This document shows, piece after piece, positions 23,783 to 30,502 of a DNA stretch of 56,304 nt (position 1 is the first letter of the stretch; the number at the start of each line of letters is the position of its first letter). Source of the stretch: a virus; the IMG/VR virus record IMGVR_UViG_3300044815_000143, positions 1 through 56,304 of that record. One strand, written 5' to 3'. Under the pieces are notes generated by a model, which was not told the origin of the DNA, did no database searches, and was given only the letters and a program-made list of their open reading frames with translations. Made by a program: the position numbers and the translations under genes.

Positions 23783-24085
23783 TTACCAATATGTCATTTC
23801 CCGCATGCGCCGGACAATGGTCCACTCGACCCCCGTCCGGCGGGCTGCGAAGAACCCGAAACGATCATCGCCGAGCATTTCAAGAACTTCGGGCGCGGCG
23901 GTCTGATACTTCAAGCCTTGGCGGCGTTCCAGACACACCATGATCTCGTCGCCTTCGCCGGTCCGTTGAACCCGCACGACCATCAAGGACTTTTCGTAAG
24001 CGGAACGCTCAGCTTCGCGGGCCTTGAATTCGGGCGACTGTTTCCACTCGACCTTCCCGGCTCTCTTCACACTAGCTGTAGCCAT
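23783..24085 (-). CDS. Small basic protein of unknown function
   Basis: A 100-residue product MATASVKRAGKVEWKQ..., with a charged helix (EFKAREAERSAYEKS) followed by a beta-rich half. It is a single gene with its own promoter (24121-24149), ending just before the operator of the RNA elements. No family recognised. Confidence 0.7.
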   Translation of the reverse strand: MATASVKRAGKVEWKQSPEFKAREAERSAYEKSLMVVRVQRTGEGDEIMVCLERRQGLKYQTAAPEVLEMLGDDRFGFFAARRTGVEWTIVRRMREMTYW

Positions 24086-24120
24086 TGTCGCCCACCCGGA
24101 TTACAGAACCTTAATCGTCG

Positions 24121-24149
24121 AAGGTAACCGCTACCGTAGCAAAGGTCAA
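24121..24149 (-). promoter_or_regulatory. Sigma70-like promoter with palindrome in spacer
   Basis: Minus strand TTGACC (24149-24144), 17 bases, TACCTT (24126-24121). An 11-base palindrome GCTAC-C-GTAGC (24130-24140) lies in the spacer, again between -35 and -10. Confidence 0.5.
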
Positions 24150-24418
24150 TCTTCCTTGTCGCCCAAGCTCTGGAAAACATTGAACAGATTGGTATGCGCT
24201 TGATGTACGAGCCTGAAGGCTTCGGGATCAAGAACAAGCGTGGGGTCATCAAGCAGGGCGCGCTCGACCGTCTCCATGGTCAGATAAGCGACATGTGAGG
24301 TCGTGCCGTACTGACTTGGAGTTTGATGCCGGGCCGGACTGAAATCTGGAGCCTCTGCAAAACGCGCCAAACGTTCGAGACGGTCGGTTTCGATGTCTTC
24401 ATTCGTGTACTCGATCAC
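24146..24418 (-). CDS. Small protein of unknown function
   Basis: A 90-residue product. GTG at 24418 overlaps the stop of the NADAR-like gene (GTGA), implying coupling; a longer reading would run deep into that gene. It starts VIEYTNEDIETDRL and is mostly helical. No family recognised. Confidence 0.65.
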   Translation of the reverse strand: MIEYTNEDIETDRLERLARFAEAPDFSPARHQTPSQYGTTSHVAYLTMETVERALLDDPTLVLDPEAFRLVHQAHTNLFNVFQSLGDKED

Positions 24419-24897
24419 AGTAGGCCAAGCTCCAGTAATTGCGCGAGGGCGCGTAGACGATACATCTGATGGATATACTCCCACTCCGTCAAGGTCGTAT
24501 CGGTCGGATCATGCTTGCCCATGACATGGGTCAGGACCATAACGCCAGAATCGATGAGTGCGGTTCGGAAGGCTTCATTCTCGGCGAAGCACTGGTCGTA
24601 GGCTCTCTCAAGCAAATGGTGGTACTGTTTGGAGAATCGAGGGTAGGCGACACCACACCACCATAGGGTTTGTGTTTCCTTCCATCCATTTCCTAGTTGT
24701 CCGATCTTGAAGGCTTCGTAGCCATGAAGACCGGCGACCAGTTCCTGTTCTTCGGAACCCTCGTGTTTGATTGATTGAAGGAACCCTTCGATTGACCCAC
24801 ACTGGACGTTGTCGAGCGTGAAAGCGTAGGGCATGAGGTTGGAAAGTGCCTTTCCAAGCCCACCATTGCGAAATCCGAGATCGAGAAATGCTGACAT
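24415..24897 (-). CDS. NADAR (YbiA-like) domain protein
   Basis: A 160-residue protein from the ATG at 24897. The YbiA/NADAR hallmark is visible: GGLGKALSNLMPYAF (LSN motif), then QCGSIEGFLQSIKHEG, matching the family's S-x-E-x-x-x-Q-x-x-K helix, and LHGYEAFKIG. NADAR enzymes cleave N-glycosidic bonds of ADP-ribose-like compounds, including removal of ADP-ribose from guanine, or of riboflavin intermediates. It fits the ADP-ribose theme of the region. The promoter -10 lies six bases before the ATG, so the message is probably leaderless. Confidence 0.75.
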   Translation of the reverse strand: MSAFLDLGFRNGGLGKALSNLMPYAFTLDNVQCGSIEGFLQSIKHEGSEEQELVAGLHGYEAFKIGQLGNGWKETQTLWWCGVAYPRFSKQYHHLLERAYDQCFAENEAFRTALIDSGVMVLTHVMGKHDPTDTTLTEWEYIHQMYRLRALAQLLELGLL

Positions 24898-24903
24898 TTT
24901 CTT

Positions 24904-24933
24904 AGTATGCCACAAAAGCCGAATTACCTGCAA
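24904..24933 (-). promoter_or_regulatory. Sigma70-like promoter giving a leaderless NADAR mRNA
   Basis: Minus strand TTGCAG (24933-24928), 18 bases, CATACT (24909-24904), six bases, then ATG at 24897. Confidence 0.5.
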
Positions 24934-25024
24934 TATAAGCGATTTGAGAGGCGTTTGGATGGTTGGAAAGTGGATGTTTCCCTAGGTCGTCATCAGTGTT
25001 TCGAAGATTTTTATTGAATAGTCG

Positions 25025-25053
25025 TTGACACAAAGAAAAGAGACAGGTATTTC
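25025..25053 (+). promoter_or_regulatory. Sigma70-like promoter of mucR homologue
   Basis: TTGACA (25025-25030), 17 bases, TATTTC (25048-25053). Confidence 0.6.
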
Positions 25054-25095
25054 TAGCGGCATCCTGAAGCTGCCACCCCAACGGAGACCCACACC

Positions 25096-25740
25096 ATGCA
25101 GCAAGAACAAGCGAATGTCGGCGCACACAACGAAGCGGTGACCGAAGTCCTCAACATCCTCGTGAAGCACAACCTCGTCACCGGTGGCGCCGTCGCCGCT
25201 GTCGGCCGCATCAGCGACGCTCTGGCCAGCGAATTCGGCCTGACCCCGTCCGTTCCCGCCACGGCCGCCGAAACCGGCCCGTCGCGCGAGCCGGTCATCT
25301 CGCCGCGCAAGTCGATCCATCCCGAGTACCTGATCTGCCTGTTCGACGGCCAGCAACTGAAGATGCTGAAGCGCTACCTGCGCACCCACTACAACATGAC
25401 CCCGGACCAGTACCGCGCGCACTTCAACCTGCCGAAGGACTACCCGATGGTCGCCCCGGCCTACTCGGAACGTCGTTCGCAACTGGCCATCGCCACCGGC
25501 CTCGGCGTGAAGCCCGGCTCGCGCGGCGTTCGCGGCAAGGCCACCGGCGCCCCGGCCATCCAAGCTCCGGCCCCGGCTCCCACGGCCGCCGCCAAGCCGA
25601 AGGTGACCCACGCCCACAAGGCTCCGGCCAAGCCGAAGTCGGCGCCGAAGGCCCCGCCCGTCGCCGCCAAGGACGCGGTGCAGTCGGAAGCGGCCCAAGC
25701 CGCCACCGATCTGGCCAAGTCGCCGGAACCCGTCGCCTAA
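25096..25740 (+). CDS. MucR/Ros-family transcriptional regulator with Ala/Pro/Lys tail
   Basis: A 214-residue protein. Residues about 75-145 match MucR closely: SIHPEYLICLFDGQQLK, LKRYLRTHYNMTPDQYR, LPKDYPMVAPAYSERRS and GLG. MucR/Ros proteins bind AT-rich DNA and act as H-NS-like silencers in alphaproteobacteria. The zinc-finger ligands are incomplete: the second Cys is Asp and the first His of RHL is Tyr, as in zinc-independent relatives. The C-terminal about 70 residues are a low-complexity Ala/Pro/Lys tail not usual for host MucR. Possible roles are displacing host silencers or controlling phage genes. It has its own promoter and terminator. Confidence 0.88.
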   Translation: MQQEQANVGAHNEAVTEVLNILVKHNLVTGGAVAAVGRISDALASEFGLTPSVPATAAETGPSREPVISPRKSIHPEYLICLFDGQQLKMLKRYLRTHYNMTPDQYRAHFNLPKDYPMVAPAYSERRSQLAIATGLGVKPGSRGVRGKATGAPAIQAPAPAPTAAAKPKVTHAHKAPAKPKSAPKAPPVAAKDAVQSEAAQAATDLAKSPEPVA

Positions 25741-25773
25741 ACCCAGAGCCCAACAATCTGGGTTTGAACGAGA

Positions 25774-25802
25774 GCCACTGGGGAAACCCAGTGGCTTTTT
25801 TT
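25774..25802 (+). terminator. Rho-independent terminator
   Basis: GCCACTGGG (25774-25782), GAAA loop, CCCAGTGGC (25787-25795), then seven T. A weaker hairpin ACCCAGA/TCTGGGT lies just upstream. Confidence 0.92.
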
Positions 25803-25823
25803 CGTGTACGAAATTGGTATTTC

Positions 25824-25853
25824 TTGACTTCGGGCTCGACTTAAGGCTAAATA
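25824..25853 (+). promoter_or_regulatory. Promoter of the NAD+ biosynthesis operon
   Basis: TTGACT (25824-25829), 18 bases, TAAATA (25848-25853). A small AGAGG/CCTCT hairpin follows at about 25865-25880, in the leader before the first gene. Confidence 0.6.
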
Positions 25854-25907
25854 GAATTATACGCAGAGGGCTGATCCTCTCGTAACATTACATGGCGGAA
25901 ACTCACC

Positions 25908-27125
25908 ATGGTCGAACGACCCCCGAAGGGGCGGCTCACTGCGCCGCTCATCAATCCCGAACCGGAGGTCATGTTTGACCTAGCCGTATTCATCGGCCGC
26001 TTCCAGCCCTTCCACTTCGGACACCTCCACGTCATCCTGATCGCCCTGTTGCGCGCGAAATTCGTGCTGATCAACGTCGGCTCTCTCGATCTGGCCCGTC
26101 GCCCGGACCACAATCCCCTAACCGCCAGCGAACGCGAATCCATGATCCGGGCCTGTCTGACCCCGGAACAGAACGCCCGCGTCGTCTTCCGTTACTGCCG
26201 CGACTACGGCAACATGCCGTTGTGGACGGCCGCTATCCGCCGCAACGTCAAGGAAGTCGTCGAGGCCAAGGGCTTCGATGATCCCAACGTCACCCTGATC
26301 GGTCACTCCAAGGATCGCAGCAGCTTCTACCTTCGGGCGTTCCCCGAGTGGGACAGCATCGACGTTGAGCCGATGCCCATCGACGGCTGCGGCAACCACA
26401 CCCTGTCGGCCACGCCGATGCGCCGGGCCTATTTCGCCGAAGATGGCGTTTTGGTCGATCACTGGCTGAACCACGAATTCCCGAAATTCATGCCGCAAGG
26501 CGCCATCGACTGGCTGAAGGAATTCAAGACCACCGACGACTATAAGGACATGGTCGAAGAATGGGCCTTCCATCGCAAGTACGACACGCTGTACGACAGC
26601 GAAGCGCGGCGGCGTGGATGGTGGCAGTTCTTCGTGACCGTGGACAACATCGTCGTCTGTAACGGTCACGTCCTGCTGATTCAGCGCAAGAACCGGCCCG
26701 GCCGTAATCTCTGGGCGTTCCCCGGCGGTTTCCTCGAACTCGACGAGTATATCGAACAAGGGAGCCTGCGGGAGCTTCACGAGGAAACCCGCATCCGCGT
26801 TCCGGAAAGCGTTCTCAAGGGCTCCATCGTCACCACCAAGGTGTTCGACAACCCGCACCGTTCGATGCGCGGCCGGACGATCACCCACGCAACTCTGTAC
26901 CACATCGTCCCGAAGGCTCCGAAGCGCCATCCCAAGGAAAGCGCGGCCGACTACAAAGTGCGCCTGAACGAGGCCCTGAAGCGCCCGGAAGTCCGGGCCG
27001 CCGACGATGCCAAGCAAGCCATCTGGATTCCCATCGACGAATTCCTGCAAATGCAGGCCGTCATGTTCGAAGACCATTTCTCCATGGGCGAAGCAATGCT
27101 GGCCCTCCTACCGAAGGAAGACTGA
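25908..27125 (+). CDS. nadM: Bifunctional NMN adenylyltransferase/Nudix hydrolase (NadM-Nudix)
   Basis: A 405-residue two-domain enzyme. Residues about 22-190 are a NadM adenylyltransferase: FIGRFQPFHFGHLHVI contains the HxGH nucleotide-binding motif and LSATPMRRAYF is the ISxTxxR motif. It joins ATP to (nicotinate or nicotinamide) mononucleotide. Residues about 240-400 are Nudix, with the box GGFLELDEYIEQGSLRELHEE; in this architecture it usually cleaves ADP-ribose. The in-frame ATG at 25971 (MFDLAVFIGRF) is an alternative start preceded by GGAGG, but only two bases away. It opens the NAD+ operon. Confidence 0.92.
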   Translation: MVERPPKGRLTAPLINPEPEVMFDLAVFIGRFQPFHFGHLHVILIALLRAKFVLINVGSLDLARRPDHNPLTASERESMIRACLTPEQNARVVFRYCRDYGNMPLWTAAIRRNVKEVVEAKGFDDPNVTLIGHSKDRSSFYLRAFPEWDSIDVEPMPIDGCGNHTLSATPMRRAYFAEDGVLVDHWLNHEFPKFMPQGAIDWLKEFKTTDDYKDMVEEWAFHRKYDTLYDSEARRRGWWQFFVTVDNIVVCNGHVLLIQRKNRPGRNLWAFPGGFLELDEYIEQGSLRELHEETRIRVPESVLKGSIVTTKVFDNPHRSMRGRTITHATLYHIVPKAPKRHPKESAADYKVRLNEALKRPEVRAADDAKQAIWIPIDEFLQMQAVMFEDHFSMGEAMLALLPKED

Positions 27126-27128
27126 TCC

Positions 27129-28487
27129 ATGGATTTCGCCAAGCGCGCTCATGACCACAACTTCCGCATGGACCCCATCGTGCGGAACCTGACCGACACC
27201 GACTTCTATAAGCCTCTGATGCAGCAGTTCCTGTGGCGGCGGTTTCCGGGCGTGAACTCCGTCTGGAAACAGAAGAACCGCACCACCGACGTTCCGCTGG
27301 CCGAGCAGGTCACCATCGAAGAACTGCGCGAGCAATTCGACCATGCCCGGACGCTCAAGCACACCAAGTCGGAACTGATCAACTACGCCGGTCAGACGTT
27401 CTCCGGCGTGACGGGCATCTTTCGGTCGGGTTACATCGACTTCCTTCGCACCTATCAACTACCAGAGTACAGCATCGAGCACGAACGGGCCTACAACGGC
27501 TCGGTCGGCTACAACACCGGGCAGTACGACATCCAGTATGCGGGCAAGCTGTGTGAAAGCACGGGCTGGGAAATTCCGAGCCTGACAATCACCAATGAAT
27601 TGCGCAACCGCCATCTCCTGCGCCAGCACACCAAGTCCGAACTCGACATCATGTACGCTCGGGCCAAGGTGAAGCTGTACGACAAGCTTCTGGCCCTGAC
27701 GGCGCCGGAACTCGAAGGCATCAGCGTCACCGAGTTCGGCACGCGTCGGCGGCACTCGTTCCTCTGGCAGGAATGGGTCGTCCAGACCATGGCCGAAGTG
27801 CTCGGAGTACGGTTCGGCGGCACGTCCAACGTCTATCTCGCCATGCAACATGGTCTGGAAGCGCGGGGCACGAACGCCCACGAACTGCCGATGGCCTACG
27901 CCGCGATGGCCGATGGTGACGAGGCCCTGAAGAACTCGCCGTACATGCTCGCCCGAGACTGGCAGGCCGATCATCCGGAAGCCCTGCGCATCATGCTGCC
28001 GGACACCTACGGGTCCACGAGCTACTTCGAAAACTCGCCTAGCTGGCTGTCGGACTGGGCGGGTTTCCGTCCTGACTCCAAGAAACCGATTCCGGCTATC
28101 GAGGAAGGCATTGCCTACTGGAAGCTTCACTCGCAGCCCGTGGCGGAAAAGCTGGTCATTCCCAATGACGGCCTCGACGTTCACTTGCCGCACCAAAAGG
28201 CGCACGGCGAGGACATCCCCACGATCTACCTGAAATTCAAGGGGCAAGTCCGACAATCGTTCGGCTGGGGAACGCTGGCCACCAACGACTTCCACGGCTG
28301 CTCGCCGAAGGGATACGACTTCATGAAGCCGATCAGCATCGTCTGCAAGCTGCAATCGGTCGATGGCAAGCCGTGCGTCAAGCTGTCGGACAACTACGAC
28401 AAGGCCATCGGCCCGCCGGAAGAGATCGCGCGCTACCACCGCGTGTTCGGAACCAAGGGCATGGTCGGCGCACCGGTGTTCGTCTGA
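27129..28487 (+). CDS. pncB: Nicotinate phosphoribosyltransferase (PncB)
   Basis: A 452-residue protein. It matches PncB throughout: LTDTDFYKPLMQQFL near the N-terminus, FGTRRRHSFLWQEW, FGGTSNVYLAM, the GTNAHELPMAY segment whose His is the phosphorylated residue in the family, and QSFGWGTLATNDF followed by KPISIVCKLQSVDGKP. It converts nicotinate plus PRPP to nicotinate mononucleotide, using ATP. It is somewhat longer than E. coli PncB (400 residues). It starts 3 bases after nadM, whose enzyme uses the product; an in-frame ATG at 27168 is a possible alternative. Confidence 0.9.
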   Translation: MDFAKRAHDHNFRMDPIVRNLTDTDFYKPLMQQFLWRRFPGVNSVWKQKNRTTDVPLAEQVTIEELREQFDHARTLKHTKSELINYAGQTFSGVTGIFRSGYIDFLRTYQLPEYSIEHERAYNGSVGYNTGQYDIQYAGKLCESTGWEIPSLTITNELRNRHLLRQHTKSELDIMYARAKVKLYDKLLALTAPELEGISVTEFGTRRRHSFLWQEWVVQTMAEVLGVRFGGTSNVYLAMQHGLEARGTNAHELPMAYAAMADGDEALKNSPYMLARDWQADHPEALRIMLPDTYGSTSYFENSPSWLSDWAGFRPDSKKPIPAIEEGIAYWKLHSQPVAEKLVIPNDGLDVHLPHQKAHGEDIPTIYLKFKGQVRQSFGWGTLATNDFHGCSPKGYDFMKPISIVCKLQSVDGKPCVKLSDNYDKAIGPPEEIARYHRVFGTKGMVGAPVFV

Positions 28488-28690
28488 TGCCCGCCAAACC
28501 CTCCATGCGGTTCGATTATGACCAGTCCGCATTGGTCGAACTGGTGATCGCCGATCTGAGGGCCAAGGGTTACGACCCCGAGCCCAATGAAATCAAGGTC
28601 AAGATTACCGACAGCAAGCAATACTACAGCCCGCTCGACGCGGGTGAGTCCGCTCGGATCGAGATCAGTTTCTCGACTCGTACCAGCTAA
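28487..28690 (+). CDS. Small protein of unknown function
   Basis: A 67-residue product, ATG sharing one base with the pncB stop (TGATG). It starts MPAKPSMRFDYDQSALVEL and has a helix then two strands (IKVKITD, ARIEISFS). No family recognised; it may be an accessory of the operon. Confidence 0.68.
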   Translation: MPAKPSMRFDYDQSALVELVIADLRAKGYDPEPNEIKVKITDSKQYYSPLDAGESARIEISFSTRTS

Positions 28691-28695
28691 TTTCG

Positions 28696-28723
28696 TTGAC
28701 CAGAATTTAAACACAACTATCCT
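28696..28723 (+). promoter_or_regulatory. Sigma70-like promoter before pncA
   Basis: TTGACC (28696-28701), 16 bases, TATCCT (28718-28723). Confidence 0.5.
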
Positions 28724-28740
28724 GCGAATAGGAGCCGACT

Positions 28741-29388
28741 ATGATCCAAATCCATAAAAAATCCGCGTTGATCGTTGTTGATCCGCAAATCGATTTCTGC
28801 CCCGATGGCGCGCTCGCCGTCGCCGGTGGTGACGAAATCATGCAGACCGTGAACGAACTGTCGTTTCATTTTCGCGGTGAGGGTGGCGTGATCGTCACCA
28901 CGCAGGACTGGCACCCGGCCGGACACAAATCGTTCGCCAGCGCACACGGCGTGGCGCCGTTCAGCATCGTTCAACTGTCATACGGTGATCAGGTTGCATG
29001 GCCGGACCACTGCCTGCAAGGCACGGAAGGCGCAGAATTCCACCCGGACGTGGAAGTCACCGTCCTGCGATCCCACGCGATTATCCGCAAGGGCATGAAC
29101 CGCGAACTCGACAGTTACTCGGCCCACTACGAGAACGATCAGATCACCCCGACCGGCCTGACCGGATACCTGCGCTCGCGTGGGGTCGAGGACGTGTACT
29201 ATTGTGGTCTGGCCCGCGATTTCTGCGTCGGGTTCTCGGCCCTCGACGGCGTGAAGGATGGCTTCAACACCCTTCTGATCGACGACGCGACGCGCTTCAT
29301 CGCTGACAAGTCCAATAACGATATGACCGAGAAACTGATCGCCGCTGGCGTGAAGTTCGTCGCCGCCACCGACATCACCAGCCTCTAA
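28741..29388 (+). CDS. pncA: Nicotinamidase (PncA, isochorismatase-like fold)
   Basis: A 215-residue enzyme hydrolysing nicotinamide to nicotinate and ammonia, the first step of the Preiss-Handler route. The catalytic triad is visible: Asp in IVVDPQIDF (about residue 14), Lys in IIRKGMN (about 118) and Cys in LARDFCVGF (about 160). QDWHPAGHKSF supplies the metal-binding Asp/His/His. TAGGAGCC is a strong ribosome binding site. It has its own promoter within the operon. Confidence 0.95.
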   Translation: MIQIHKKSALIVVDPQIDFCPDGALAVAGGDEIMQTVNELSFHFRGEGGVIVTTQDWHPAGHKSFASAHGVAPFSIVQLSYGDQVAWPDHCLQGTEGAEFHPDVEVTVLRSHAIIRKGMNRELDSYSAHYENDQITPTGLTGYLRSRGVEDVYYCGLARDFCVGFSALDGVKDGFNTLLIDDATRFIADKSNNDMTEKLIAAGVKFVAATDITSL

Positions 29389-29403
29389 ACCGGAACGCGC
29401 TCA

Positions 29404-30498
29404 GTGTTTTATCCCAACGCTCTCTTCATCGACGGCAAGGTCGCCCCCATCGAAAAGGCCTTTGGCCGAACTGATGAGCAACCGAACGTGGTTTTTCTCA
29501 AGACCAACACCGTCGATGAAGAACGCCGTAACAGCATCGCCGCGTGGTTGACCAACAACCAAGACAGTGGGGATTGCGTCTGGATCGCCGGATCGCGTTG
29601 GGGAGAGAGGGGAACCCCGCCATTCCTCGTCATGAACGACGGCGCGGCCTGCTGGAGCCAATATGCCTTCGATAATGTCGAACTGGCGGAAGCGTTCTCA
29701 GTGGACTTCAGCGACATTCTCGTCACGACGCGTGACTATGACTACACGCGTTTCGATGAACCGAGCACCGACGTTTTTCTGGGAGGCTCGCTCTGGGAAC
29801 GCACGGACAAGAAAGGCGTAAAATCCCAGTACTATCGTGCTGAAGGCGATATGTGGTTCTCGGACAGCCCCTATTCGATCATCAAGGACCGCCTCGGTCT
29901 TGACATCGAGCCGGGTAAAGTTCGGAACCTGCTGTCGTGGGCGGGCGGACGGTCGCTTGGTATCTTTTACTACCTGAGCACGGTCGCGGATGGTCAAGGG
30001 GCGGAAATCACTAACGAGATCGCCAACTTCATCCTCGGCCCGCTGGCAGGAAGCATGAAAGAACGCGATATCGGATACGTCAAGCGCAGCACAGTGCTCC
30101 ATGAAACGGCTCTGATCGAATTGGGGCGGGCCATGGCTCTGAACCTCGTCCCGTCCTCGGCGCGCAAGGAACTCTATCCGCTCCTGATCAAGCGTTACAA
30201 CACCGAGTTCTTCGAGCTTTTGGCCGTGACCATGGGCACGGTCGAAGAGGCGGCGCGCCTCGCGTTCTACAACATCCTCGCCGAAGTTCTGGAGCCTATT
30301 TTCTCACAGGCCGGGGGAGACGAGATCAACGCCATGATCAAGGCGGTTCTCGACGCGAATCCGACACAGGCCGCGCTCGTCGCTGCCAAGGACCAGAAGG
30401 TCATCGGTTGGGCCATGGGCCAAGTCATGAACGCGGCCAAGCCCACCAAACTCGATCCTGCGACCGTCCGCGCGGCGATCCTCAAGTACCAAGGTTAA
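29404..30498 (+). CDS. Protein with C-terminal GatB/YqeY-like tail domain
   Basis: A 364-residue protein from a GTG start, between pncA and nadE. The N-terminal about 200 residues are not recognised (a WIAGSRWGERGTPPF segment and mixed alpha/beta). The C-terminal part ends QKVIGWAMGQVMNAAKPTK, which matches the GatB/YqeY tail consensus G-x-x-x-GQVM-K-A-x-G. That domain binds tRNA in the amidotransferase GatCAB; here it may bind tRNA or serve as a helical adaptor. Its presence in a NAD+ operon is unexplained. Confidence 0.6.
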   Translation: MFYPNALFIDGKVAPIEKAFGRTDEQPNVVFLKTNTVDEERRNSIAAWLTNNQDSGDCVWIAGSRWGERGTPPFLVMNDGAACWSQYAFDNVELAEAFSVDFSDILVTTRDYDYTRFDEPSTDVFLGGSLWERTDKKGVKSQYYRAEGDMWFSDSPYSIIKDRLGLDIEPGKVRNLLSWAGGRSLGIFYYLSTVADGQGAEITNEIANFILGPLAGSMKERDIGYVKRSTVLHETALIELGRAMALNLVPSSARKELYPLLIKRYNTEFFELLAVTMGTVEEAARLAFYNILAEVLEPIFSQAGGDEINAMIKAVLDANPTQAALVAAKDQKVIGWAMGQVMNAAKPTKLDPATVRAAILKYQG

Positions 30499-30502
30499 GA
30501 GT

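Noticed and set aside
25891-25977. Upstream frame in the leader of the NAD+ operon (MAETHHGRTTP...)
   Set aside because: It lacks a ribosome binding site and overlaps the nadM start region in another frame; composition is that of antisense or shadow translation.
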